From positions 1 through 64,000 of the forward strand of contig CBDHYJ010000034.1 of assembly GCA_965275905.1 (NCBI GenBank): 64,000 nt of DNA, given 5' to 3'. Positions 1-7,852 of this stretch are shown in pieces (within the stretch, counting starts at the first letter, position 1; every line of letters starts with the position of its first letter). Below the pieces are notes generated by a model that saw only the letters and a program-made list of their open reading frames with translations, had not been told where the DNA came from and ran no database searches. The stretch comes from CBDAQD01 sp965275905 (GTDB taxonomy: Bacteria; Pseudomonadota; Alphaproteobacteria; Rhizobiales; JAJFHC01). The position numbers and the translations under genes are program-made.

Positions 1-465
1 ATTGATCTCGGCTCGATCCTTGTCCTGGTGTCGGCCGTTCTCTGGGGCATCACGATGATCGTGATCAAGGTTCTGGCGCGCACGGAATCCAGCATGACGA
101 TTACCGTCTACATGAACCTGCTTCTGACGCTCCTTTCGCTCGGACCGGCCCTTTATGTCTGGCAAACGCCGCAGCCCGGCACCTGGATCTGGCTGCTCCT
201 GATTGGCGTGCTCGGAACACTCGCACAGGTCGCCCTGGCCCAGGCATTGAAGGAAACGGAAGCCGGCGTTGTCATGCCGTTCGATTTCCTCAAGCTCGTC
301 TGGACCTCGCTCCTGGGTTTTGTCTTCTTCGCCGAAATCCCCGACCTGTTTATCTGGATCGGCGGGGCGGTCGTCTTCGCGAGCACGACCTATCTGGCCT
401 ATCGGGAGAGCCAGCTACGCAAGTCAGACGAACCCAAGGTGCCGCCTCTTTCCGATGCGACCTGA
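1..465 (+). CDS. EamA/DMT-family transporter, C-terminal part (5' end outside window)
   Basis: The reading frame is open from base 1, so the start lies upstream of the window. About 154 residues are visible, with five hydrophobic stretches that fit the second EamA repeat of a drug/metabolite transporter. The typical glycine-rich 'GVLGTLAQ' turn and 'FDFLKLVWTSLLGF' helix are followed by a short charged tail. Members are inner-membrane exporters or permeases for metabolites. The substrate cannot be told from this fragment. The gene ends 8 bp before the convergent stop of the DUF188 gene. Confidence 0.85.
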   Translation: MDLGSILVLVSAVLWGITMIVIKVLARTESSMTITVYMNLLLTLLSLGPALYVWQTPQPGTWIWLLLIGVLGTLAQVALAQALKETEAGVVMPFDFLKLVWTSLLGFVFFAEIPDLFIWIGGAVVFASTTYLAYRESQLRKSDEPKVPPLSDAT

Positions 466-472
466 TCCGGCG

Positions 473-916
473 TCACCGGCGTGTTCGCTGGATCGTGTTC
501 TCCAGCGTTTGCAGGAATCGCGATCGGTCCTGTGCCGTAAACCCCGCATTGCGGCCCGCTATCTCGCCGGTCTCGCGCAATTGCGCGTTGAGGTCCCGCA
601 TCGCGACCGCCATACCGATGTTCTCCTGGCTGAACGGCTTTCCATTCGGACCGATAACGGCAGCCTGTTTGTCCAGGCACCGTGAGGCGAGCAGAATATC
701 GGCTGTAACCGCGATGTCGTCGGCCGAGATGTGTTCCGCGATCCAGTCATCTGCTGCGTCGGGACCCTCCGGCACCACGACCTGACGGATGGCGGGATTG
801 CGGGAAGGACGCATCCCGGAATTCGAAACAATATGTACGGTGAGCCCGTGCCGCTCGGCGACGCGGATCACCTCGTCCTTCACGGGACACGCGTCAGCGT
901 CGACGAAGATTTCCAT
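473..916 (-). CDS. YaiI/YqxD-family (DUF188, UPF0178) protein
   Basis: 147-residue cytoplasmic protein beginning 'MEIFVDADACPVKDEV', the hallmark N-terminus of the DUF188 family. That stretch carries an aspartate-rich DADACP motif like the metal site of PIN-type nuclease folds. A second conserved segment reads 'DIAVTADILLASRCLDK'. Length matches the family (about 150 residues). The biochemical role is not established; nuclease-like activity is only a fold-based idea. It converges on the EamA gene. ATG start. Confidence 0.9.
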   Translation of the reverse strand: MEIFVDADACPVKDEVIRVAERHGLTVHIVSNSGMRPSRNPAIRQVVVPEGPDAADDWIAEHISADDIAVTADILLASRCLDKQAAVIGPNGKPFSQENIGMAVAMRDLNAQLRETGEIAGRNAGFTAQDRSRFLQTLENTIQRTRR

Positions 917-966
917 CGTTCTCCCCGATGCCGGCTCCCCGGCTCAAGCGGTCCGTGCGGGCGACC

Positions 967-1911
967 TTACATAGCCTCGGCTGCGGCCTTCGACGTGATC
1001 CCGGAAACGACTTCGTATACGGAGATCCAGGCCGCCTTCACATCAGGCGTGAAGGACCCTTCCAGGCCCTGCTCCAGGGTCCAGAGCAGGGCGCTCCCGA
1101 TCGGGTCGTAGTCAGCATCCGAAAGGCCGTAGCCGCCGTAGGCGCGACCATATTCCTCCAGTTGCGGGATCAGTTTATCCGGATCGTCGAGCTGGCTTAT
1201 GATCGTTTCAAACACGGTAACCAGCGTGCCTTTGTGCTCACCGACATCTTCGGGCAACAAAGACTTGATTTCCGGCGCCAGTTCGAAGAGACGGTCGAAG
1301 AGCAGGTCGACGGCCTGGTCAGCTGCGGGAAGAATCTTGGCGAAACTCGTCAGCACCAGTTGACTTTCTTCGCTCGTAATCCCGGGCAGGCCTGCTCCAG
1401 AGGCTTCTGTCGTCACAGGCTTGATGTCGGGAGCATCCGGTTTCGCCGCCACGTCACTTTCGGAATGATCCGTATGACGGGGCGCTGCCGGCGTCGGCGC
1501 TGCCGCAGCCGGCGGCGCTGGTGCGCGGTCGACTGCAGGTGCCGGCTCGGCGCCCGCCATGTTTGCCATTGCCATATCGGCATTCTGCTCACGCAGACGG
1601 TCCGCATGATGGATCAGGGTCGACAGAATCTCGGCGATCTCTTCGGTTGCCTTGCTGGTTTCGGTTGCCAGCGTCTTGACCTCGCTTGCAACAACGGCAA
1701 AGCCGCGTCCCGCTTCACCGGCACGTGCTGCTTCGATCGTTGCGTTAAGGGCCAGCAGATTCGTCTGGCGGGCGATGGCGTTAATCTGCTCCGCAACGCC
1801 GCCAACCCGGTCGATCTGGCTCTTCAGGCTTTCGATCTCCTGACGGCTCCGCTCGAACATGTCGTCCGGATCGCCCTCGGATTCAGCAACCGGCATGAGT
1901 GCAGCTGACAT
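967..1911 (-). CDS. Soluble chemoreceptor-hairpin / C-terminal globin-like fusion protein
   Basis: 314 residues with no membrane segment or signal peptide. Residues about 25-105 contain the conserved tip of a methyl-accepting chemotaxis hairpin ('ARQTNLLALNATIEAARAGE' then 'GRGFAVVASEVKTLA'), the part that contacts CheA/CheW. A Pro/Ala-rich linker follows (about 112-180). Residues about 183-310 read as a single-domain globin ('SFAKILPAADQAVDLLFDRLF', 'GSALLWTLEQGL', 'FTPDVKAAW'). This order is opposite to classical globin-coupled sensors. By my alignment the proximal His (F8) is Tyr258, B10 Tyr is Phe205 and CD1 Phe is Leu219, so ordinary haem binding is doubtful. The hairpin is very short. 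No che genes are nearby. Confidence 0.8.
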   Translation of the reverse strand: MSAALMPVAESEGDPDDMFERSRQEIESLKSQIDRVGGVAEQINAIARQTNLLALNATIEAARAGEAGRGFAVVASEVKTLATETSKATEEIAEILSTLIHHADRLREQNADMAMANMAGAEPAPAVDRAPAPPAAAAPTPAAPRHTDHSESDVAAKPDAPDIKPVTTEASGAGLPGITSEESQLVLTSFAKILPAADQAVDLLFDRLFELAPEIKSLLPEDVGEHKGTLVTVFETIISQLDDPDKLIPQLEEYGRAYGGYGLSDADYDPIGSALLWTLEQGLEGSFTPDVKAAWISVYEVVSGITSKAAAEAM

Positions 1912-2054
1912 TTACAGCCCCCTTTTCCCGCAGTCCCCAACGCTGTTTTACAGCGCGTATTCTCGTTTGGAACTGTGGGCAAACATGATGAACAAAGCCT
2001 TAATTCCTGAGGAAAATGAGGGCTTTGCGCTGGATCAATGGGGCACAGTCAGTG

Positions 2055-2585
2055 CTATTTGACGGTCATCACGTTCGAGGCGGCCAGATGGTTCACCTTG
2101 TGAGAAACGCTCCCATGCACAAGTTCACCCAGTTCGCTCAATCCGCGGCAGCCAACCACGATCAGGTCGGCATCGCGGGCATTCGCGACCTCGACGATCT
2201 TGCTGGCCGCTTCGCCGTCCTCGAGAACAGTTTCCACATTGTCCGCGCCCAGTGCCTTGGCGCTGCTCCCTGCGGCCTCGAGGATCGCTTCGCCGAGGAC
2301 CTTCTTGATGACGGCGTCTTCGTCGGCCCTGCGGCTCAGAAAGCCGCGGAAACCCGACGCCTTGAAGCCCTCCGCCGCTTCCGGGCCCAAAGCATTGACG
2401 TGTTTGCCGATCTTGTCGGCGAACTCGACATCGACCATCTGGCGTTCTTCTTCGCCGAGGGGTTTGGTTCCGGCGACATGGACGATCGTCAGTCTGCCGT
2501 CGAACTTACCGGCGAGTTGCGCTGCCGTATCAAGCGCTCGTTTCGCATTGTCGGATCCGTCAAGAGCAACCACAATGTTCTTCAT
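2055..2585 (-). CDS. Universal stress protein, UspA family
   Basis: 176-residue single Usp domain. It starts 'MKNIVVALDGSDNAKRALD', the usual first strand with the ATP-contacting Asp. The C-terminal nucleotide motif G-x2-G-x9-G-S is present in 'GCRGLSELGELVHGSVSHKV' (about residues 143-163), placing it in the ATP-binding class. Such proteins are cytoplasmic stress factors. It is separated by about 140 bp from the downstream fusion-protein gene, so the two could be co-transcribed, but no direct evidence links them. Confidence 0.92.
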   Translation of the reverse strand: MKNIVVALDGSDNAKRALDTAAQLAGKFDGRLTIVHVAGTKPLGEEERQMVDVEFADKIGKHVNALGPEAAEGFKASGFRGFLSRRADEDAVIKKVLGEAILEAAGSSAKALGADNVETVLEDGEAASKIVEVANARDADLIVVGCRGLSELGELVHGSVSHKVNHLAASNVMTVK

Positions 2586-2796
2586 CAGTCACGCTCCAGT
2601 CTTGCCGGTGTGCTTTCCGGTCAGTCGCCGGAAAGCGCCCGTGAACTCTGTTTTGCATCTTCACTTTGTTAGAACCGCTCGGCCCATCGGGCGTTGACTT
2701 CGATCAACAGGATTACCGTCCCACCGGTTGGCCTGTTGAAAACCTGCCTTTGCAGGGTTACCTGCAAGCGGTCAGGTTCACGCGGAGTCGAATATC

Positions 2797-3867
2797 TTGA
2801 AATGTGACGTCGTGGTTGTCGGTGCAGGGTTCGCCGGGTTGGCCTGCTCCGCTTGTCTGGCAGCTCTTGGCTATGATGTGGTTGTGCTGGAGCGCAAAAG
2901 AGCCGCGGGCACGGGCATGCACACCACAGGCATTCTTGTGAAGGAGGCAACTGTCGGGCTCGATCTGCCCGCTGAGCTCGTGAAGCGCATTGCCGGCATA
3001 AAACTCTACTCACCCGGTATGTGCACGCTTGAGATCGAGACGTCGGACTACTTCTTTCTCACCACGGACACGCCGGCTCTGATGGTTCATTTCACCGAAC
3101 GCGCCGCCGCCGCAGGTGCGGAGATCCGTTTCGGCGATGCTTACCGGGGCGGTGAGGTCGAGGGCGCCGAGATCGTTCTGGCGGAAAACGATCTGCGGTG
3201 CCGCTGGCTGATCGGGGCCGACGGCCCCCGTTCAAAGGTCGCAGGCGACTTCGCGCTGGGTGGCAACTCCAGTTTTCTGCTCGGCGCGGAAGCGGAGTTT
3301 GAAGGATTTGCTCCGGACGGCCGTGAAGCGTTTCACTGTTTTATCGACAGCGCACTGGCGCCCGGCTACATCGGCTGGGTCATCCCCGGTGTCGGCATCA
3401 CGCAGGTCGGCCTCGCATCGAAATTGCCTGTAAAGCCTGACATCGACGCGTTCATCGATCGTATTTCACCGCTCTTCGATATGTCCGGCGCGCGGATCGT
3501 CGGACGGCGCGGTGGATTGATTCCCGTCGGCGGCCTCGTCAGCCCGTTTGCAAATGGCAATGTGTTGCTGTTGGGAGATGCGGCGGGAACCGTATCTCCC
3601 CTGACCGCCGGCGGCATTCACACGGCCCAGCACTACGGGGAACGGCTTGCTCGGCTGATAGCGGCGCACGAACGTGAAAACGGCGCACATCCAGCCGAGG
3701 TGCTGGCGCGGGAGTACCCTCGGTTCCGTGCCAAGCATATGCTCCGCTGGATATATGAAAACGCCGCGCCGGACTGGGCACTGGATGCAATGATTGGAAG
3801 CGCACCGTTCAGGATGCTTGCAAGGTCGGTCTTCTTTCGGCCCAAGCGTTTGCCGCAGACCCGTTGA
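2797..3867 (+). CDS. FAD-dependent oxidoreductase, geranylgeranyl-reductase-like
   Basis: 356 residues. The N-terminal Rossmann motif 'VVVVGAGFAGLACSACLAALG' with a following 'LERK' binds FAD. 'GADGPRSKVA' (DG motif) and 'GNVLLLGDAAGTVSPLTAGGI' (GD motif) complete the p-hydroxybenzoate-hydroxylase-type fold used by geranylgeranyl reductases and related lipid or quinone oxidoreductases. No membrane segment. The start is TTG at 2797 with GGAG nine bases upstream (2784-2787), and no in-frame ATG precedes it. It converges on the phosphatidyltransferase gene 12 bp away. The substrate is unknown. Confidence 0.85.
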   Translation: MKCDVVVVGAGFAGLACSACLAALGYDVVVLERKRAAGTGMHTTGILVKEATVGLDLPAELVKRIAGIKLYSPGMCTLEIETSDYFFLTTDTPALMVHFTERAAAAGAEIRFGDAYRGGEVEGAEIVLAENDLRCRWLIGADGPRSKVAGDFALGGNSSFLLGAEAEFEGFAPDGREAFHCFIDSALAPGYIGWVIPGVGITQVGLASKLPVKPDIDAFIDRISPLFDMSGARIVGRRGGLIPVGGLVSPFANGNVLLLGDAAGTVSPLTAGGIHTAQHYGERLARLIAAHERENGAHPAEVLAREYPRFRAKHMLRWIYENAAPDWALDAMIGSAPFRMLARSVFFRPKRLPQTR

Positions 3868-3879
3868 ACACTCCAGATC

Positions 3880-5061
3880 TCAGGCGTCAAGCCAGGAGAC
3901 GATTTTGGTCCCCTTTGAACGCAGCATATAGGCCTGCGCCAGCCTGACGCTGTGAAACCCGAAACAAAGAACCGTCCAGCCTGCTACAGCCAGGAAACCG
4001 ATATCGGGCATGCCGAGTACCGCGAACACGGTCAGGATTGCGAGATTCGGATTGCGCCGTGCCGTGACCTGGCGAAACAGGGAGTCGAGCCGCTGCCACA
4101 TATGCGTCTTCAGTCCGAATATCGAGATGAAGGCCTGTTCCAGAAGCTTGCCCGCCACATAACCGCCGACCACGATCCACATGGCGATGGTAAGGGCTTC
4201 GCCGTCACGCCCTTCCAGGCCCCACCACCAGGCGAGCCACCAGAACGGCGGCGAAATGAGGTCAATACCGTGATCGAAAACGTTGCCCCACTTGGATGAC
4301 GTCAGGGTCACCCGCGCGAGCTTGCCGTCGACAGTGTCGAGGAGCGCCATCAGCCAACCGAAGACGATACCGGTCAGGTAGGCCCCGTTCATGAAGCAGA
4401 TTAAAGCGGCGATCACGCAGACAAAGCTTGCGGTCGTCACGGCATTGGGCGTCACCTGCCGGCGCGACAGATATCGTGTGATGGGAAATGCCACCCGGGG
4501 CCAGACCCACTTGGTGACGAAATCGGTAACGCCCTTGTATGCGGCGTCAAACGTTGCCTGCTCGATTTCGCGGACTGTATCGGGTGTGATCTCTCTGACG
4601 AGTGGCTTGGAACGTTTCCGCAGGACAGCATCAAATTGACCGGCAACCTCTTCCGCCGACTTGATCGCTATTCCCGCTTTGGACACCTGCTCCTCATCGA
4701 CGATGATCTGATCCAGATGTGCCTTGGCCGTGGTGACCAGATCAGGCGCGACATGTGCCGCAATGGCGTGCTTGCCCTCTGGACGCTCCAGGATCAGCAT
4801 CGTGTTGGGCTGCTTGAACAGCGCCTTGGTAAGGGCCTCGTCTATTACGGTGTCCGTGCGAATGAGAAACGCCGTTCTGCCCTCTTCGACGGCAAACCCT
4901 CCGATCAGGACCTCGTCCGCGCCGGCTCGCCTGACAAGCCGCTCGGCGCGCTCCTCGCCGGTCATGCCCCACAATTCAATGTCGCACGCGCCAATCAGGC
5001 ACGCGGTAACAGGCTCGGGCGTTGATGAAGAAACTGCGGTATCAGGCATACGGATGCTCAA
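3880..5061 (-). CDS. CDP-alcohol phosphatidyltransferase with N-terminal nucleotidyltransferase-like region
   Basis: 393 residues. The C-terminal half (about 195-390) is a multi-pass membrane CDP-alcohol phosphotransferase with the complete motif D-x2-D-G-x2-A-R...G-x3-D-x3-D ('LLDTVDGKLAR' then 'GNVFDHGID'), so it should transfer a phospho-alcohol from a CDP-linked donor. Residues 1-190 are soluble. Phrases such as 'IELWGMTGEERAERLVRRAG' recall the N-terminal domain of two-domain inositol- or alcohol-phosphate synthases, but I see no intact nucleotidyltransferase G-x-G-T-R loop. TTG at 5061 or ATG at 5049 are both possible starts. Donor and acceptor cannot be inferred. Confidence 0.85.
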   Translation of the reverse strand: MSIRMPDTAVSSSTPEPVTACLIGACDIELWGMTGEERAERLVRRAGADEVLIGGFAVEEGRTAFLIRTDTVIDEALTKALFKQPNTMLILERPEGKHAIAAHVAPDLVTTAKAHLDQIIVDEEQVSKAGIAIKSAEEVAGQFDAVLRKRSKPLVREITPDTVREIEQATFDAAYKGVTDFVTKWVWPRVAFPITRYLSRRQVTPNAVTTASFVCVIAALICFMNGAYLTGIVFGWLMALLDTVDGKLARVTLTSSKWGNVFDHGIDLISPPFWWLAWWWGLEGRDGEALTIAMWIVVGGYVAGKLLEQAFISIFGLKTHMWQRLDSLFRQVTARRNPNLAILTVFAVLGMPDIGFLAVAGWTVLCFGFHSVRLAQAYMLRSKGTKIVSWLDA

Positions 5062-5175
5062 ATAGGCGACCGGTTCGTTTACACCGATACAGGGGGCGCG
5101 GCAACCAGGACCCTTGCGCCAGGCCCTGATTCAGAGCAGAACGTTGACCTCTTTCTGGTTCGGACCTATGCGGCA

Positions 5176-6456
5176 ATGACAGTGCCTCGTGAGATTCTGG
5201 TGATTGGCGCCGCGATCCTCGTGATGGCGGTGCTTGTTGCTCTGACGCCTTTGTCGATTGGGTGGGCTGTCGGCGCTGCCGCCATCATTGCCATGGCCGA
5301 GCTGATCGGATCGAGAGTTGACGCGGCGAAGCAACCGGCGGATCCGCGAGACCAGGTCCGTAACGAGCAAGCCGAACCACCGCCCGTGGAGGGGCCCGAC
5401 AACCAGCTCGATATGCTGGCAGCGGTCGCGGAAGCCATGCCGGAACCGTTTCTGCTTCTCGACGGTGCCGGAGATATCGTGCATTCCAACGCACCCGCGC
5501 GTGCGGTTTTCGAGACGGTGGAGCAGGGGCGGCATATCTCGGCCGTCATCCGCGCGCCGATGGTGCTGGATGCAATCTCGCACGCCAGCAACGGCGGCAG
5601 CAGCGTTCAGGTCGATTACGAGCAACGTGTCCCGATCGAACGGCGGTTCGAGGTTCACATTGCATCGATCGTTCCCAGCGACGGTGAAAAGCCCCCTGCC
5701 GGTCGGGCCAGTCTCGCATTGCTGCTTCGGGACCTGACGCGCCAGGAACGTGTCGAACGCATGCGGGCCGACTTCGTCGCCAATGCCAGTCACGAGTTGC
5801 GCACGCCGCTGGCGTCGGTGCTCGGGTTCATCGAGACATTGAAGGGTGCCGCGAAGAATGACCCCAAGGCTCACGAGGAGTTTCTGGAATTGATGCATGT
5901 TCAGGCGTCCAGGATGGCGCGTCTGATCGACGACCTGTTGTCACTCAACCGTATTGAACTGAATGCGCATTTGCGGCCAAACGACGAGGTCGATGTGGTC
6001 CAGGTTGTCGGGCATGTCATCGATATGCTGGGACCGCTCGCGGATGAGGCGGACCTGGATTTGAAACTGTCGACGTCCGGCGGACCGATGTTCGTGCGCG
6101 GCGACCGGGACGAACTGGTTCAGGTGTTTCAGAACCTGATTGAAAACGCGATCAAGTACGGGCAATCGGGCGACCGCGTCGAGATCAACTGCGAGCCCGG
6201 CGACGACGGTGGCGCACAGGTTTCCATCCGGGACTTCGGACCCGGTATCTCCGCTGAACACATCCCGCGCCTGACGGAGCGGTTCTATCGCATCGATGTG
6301 GTCGACAGCCGTCAGAAGGGCGGAACCGGACTGGGGCTTGCCATCGTGAAGCATATCTTGAATCGCCACCGGGCCCGGCTTTCCATCCGGAGCAGGGTGG
6401 GCGAGGGCGCAAGCTTCATTGTCGACCTTCCATCCTCCGATGGCGCCGCAGCGTAA
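5176..6456 (+). CDS. phoR: Phosphate-regulon sensor histidine kinase PhoR
   Basis: 426 residues. Two close N-terminal transmembrane helices (about 6-45) are followed by a PAS-like domain (about 75-190). The dimerisation/phosphoacceptor helix has 'FVANASHELRTPLASVLGF' (His206). The ATPase domain has N-box 'NLIENAIKYG', G1 'IRDFGPGIS' and G2 'GGTGLGLAIVKH'. It lacks a large periplasmic domain, as is usual for PhoR, which senses phosphate through the Pst transporter and PhoU. Position at the head of pstSCAB-phoU-phoB supports the name. It phosphorylates PhoB in low phosphate. Confidence 0.95.
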   Translation: MTVPREILVIGAAILVMAVLVALTPLSIGWAVGAAAIIAMAELIGSRVDAAKQPADPRDQVRNEQAEPPPVEGPDNQLDMLAAVAEAMPEPFLLLDGAGDIVHSNAPARAVFETVEQGRHISAVIRAPMVLDAISHASNGGSSVQVDYEQRVPIERRFEVHIASIVPSDGEKPPAGRASLALLLRDLTRQERVERMRADFVANASHELRTPLASVLGFIETLKGAAKNDPKAHEEFLELMHVQASRMARLIDDLLSLNRIELNAHLRPNDEVDVVQVVGHVIDMLGPLADEADLDLKLSTSGGPMFVRGDRDELVQVFQNLIENAIKYGQSGDRVEINCEPGDDGGAQVSIRDFGPGISAEHIPRLTERFYRIDVVDSRQKGGTGLGLAIVKHILNRHRARLSIRSRVGEGASFIVDLPSSDGAAA

Positions 6457-6508
6457 AAGTTTTGCACAGGTCGAAATTGATATAATTCATATAAATCAAT
6501 GAGTTGTA

Positions 6509-6552
6509 TTGTCATATAACTGTTGTCTATCCGTCATATAACCGAAACCGCT
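6509..6552 (+). promoter_or_regulatory. Tandem Pho boxes upstream of pstS
   Basis: Four consecutive 11-bp units are read here: TTGTCATATAA, CTGTTGTCTAT, CCGTCATATAA and CCGAAACCGCT. The first and third match the Pho-box half-site pattern (CTGTCATAnAA) closely, the second partly and the fourth weakly. This is the head-to-tail arrangement bound by PhoB dimers. The site lies about 160 bp before the pstS start, so induction of pstSCAB-phoU-phoB by PhoB in phosphate limitation is expected. Confidence 0.85.
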
Positions 6553-6711
6553 GAGGGCTAGCGTCCGCGGCGTAGATGTCGGGAGGCATGGTTTTCGGGT
6601 ATCCCGGCGCGGGCTGGCGATGGCATCAGGACACACGTGGTGGAATTCCGTAGCGAATACACAAAATGTGCCAGGCCGGCGAAGCAGAGACGATATGACA
6701 TGGAGATTTCA

Positions 6712-7746
6712 GTGAAACTCAAACTCTTTACGGTCGCTGCCGCGATCGGCGCGACAGCCCTGATGGCGGCCGGCGATGCATCCGCCCGCGATCGGATCCA
6801 GATCGTCGGATCCTCGACGGTGTTCCCGTTCTCGACCGCAGTTGCCGAGCAGTTCGGCAAGGCCAGCGGCTTCAAGACCCCGGTTGTCGAGTCGACCGGC
6901 TCCGGCGGCGGCATGAAGCTGTTCTGCGCGGGTATCGGCCTGGAGCACCCGGACATCACAAATGCTTCGCGGCGCATCAAGGCTTCCGAGTTCAAGAAGT
7001 GCACCGATGCCGGTATCGGTATCACCGAGGTGAAGATCGGCTTCGACGGTATCGTCCTTGCCAACTCCAAGTCCTCGAAGCCCTTCACGCTGACCAAGAA
7101 GCAGGTTTTCCAGGCTCTGGCAGCCAAGGTTCCGGTTGACGGCAAGCTGGTCGACAACCCCTACAAGATGTGGAGTGACATCGATCCGTCGCTTCCGAAG
7201 TCTAAGATCGAAGTCCTCGGCCCGCCGCCCACGTCCGGCACGCGCGACGCCTTTGTCGAGCTCGCCATGGAAGGTGGCGCCAAGAAGTTCGAGATGCTTG
7301 CCGCCCTTCGCAAAAAGGACAAGAAGGCATTCCAGTCCGCTGCACATTCGATCCGTGAAGACGGCGTATTCGTCGAAGCCGGCGAGAACGACAATCTGAT
7401 CGTGCAGAAGCTCGAAGCCAACCCGGCCGCTCTCGGCATCTTCGGTTTCAGCTTCCTCGACCAGAACGCCGACAAGATCCAGGGTGCCACCGTTGACGGC
7501 GCGAAGCCGACCTTCGAGAACATTGCATCCGGCAAGTATGGCGTGTCTCGTTCGCTGTTCTTCTACGTCAAGCAGCAGCACGTCGGTGTCGTACCGGGCA
7601 TCAAGGAATTCGTCACCGAATTCACGAGCGACAAGGCGTGGGGCGATGAGGGTTACCTCGTCGACAAGGGCCTGATCCCGCTTCCTGCTGATCAGCGCAA
7701 GGAAATCTCTGGCAGCGCCCAGAGCCTTTCTCCGCTGAGCATGTAA
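6712..7746 (+). CDS. pstS: Periplasmic phosphate-binding protein PstS
   Basis: 344 residues from GTG 6712, the start I prefer because GGAGA (6702-6706) lies five bases ahead and the product then begins directly with a signal peptide ('KLKLFTVAAAIGATALMAA...ASA') cleaved before 'RDRIQIVGSSTVFPF'. An in-frame ATG at 6700 is the alternative. Phosphate-contact motifs are visible: 'GSSTVFPF', 'ESTGSGGGMKLFC' and 'TSGTRDAFVELAM'. The protein delivers phosphate to the PstCA channel. It is longer than E. coli-type insert regions would predict only by short charged helices typical of alphaproteobacterial PstS. Confidence 0.95.
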   Translation: MKLKLFTVAAAIGATALMAAGDASARDRIQIVGSSTVFPFSTAVAEQFGKASGFKTPVVESTGSGGGMKLFCAGIGLEHPDITNASRRIKASEFKKCTDAGIGITEVKIGFDGIVLANSKSSKPFTLTKKQVFQALAAKVPVDGKLVDNPYKMWSDIDPSLPKSKIEVLGPPPTSGTRDAFVELAMEGGAKKFEMLAALRKKDKKAFQSAAHSIREDGVFVEAGENDNLIVQKLEANPAALGIFGFSFLDQNADKIQGATVDGAKPTFENIASGKYGVSRSLFFYVKQQHVGVVPGIKEFVTEFTSDKAWGDEGYLVDKGLIPLPADQRKEISGSAQSLSPLSM

Positions 7747-7754
7747 CACAATAC

Positions 7755-7781
7755 GGGCGGCATCCTTCGCGGATGCCGCCC
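7755..7781 (+). promoter_or_regulatory. Intercistronic hairpin between pstS and pstC
   Basis: GGGCGGCATCC (7755-7765) and GGATGCCGCCC (7771-7781) form a perfect 11-bp stem with a 5-nt loop, starting nine bases after the pstS stop. There is no T-run, so it is not a canonical intrinsic terminator. A 3' stabiliser that raises pstS mRNA above pstC, or a partial terminator, is the likely role. Confidence 0.75.
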
Positions 7782-7852
7782 CACTTCTCCGGCGACCGCG
7801 GTGGCGCCAAAACAAAAAGCGGCTACGGCCTGAAAAAGGCGGCAGGGGTGCG

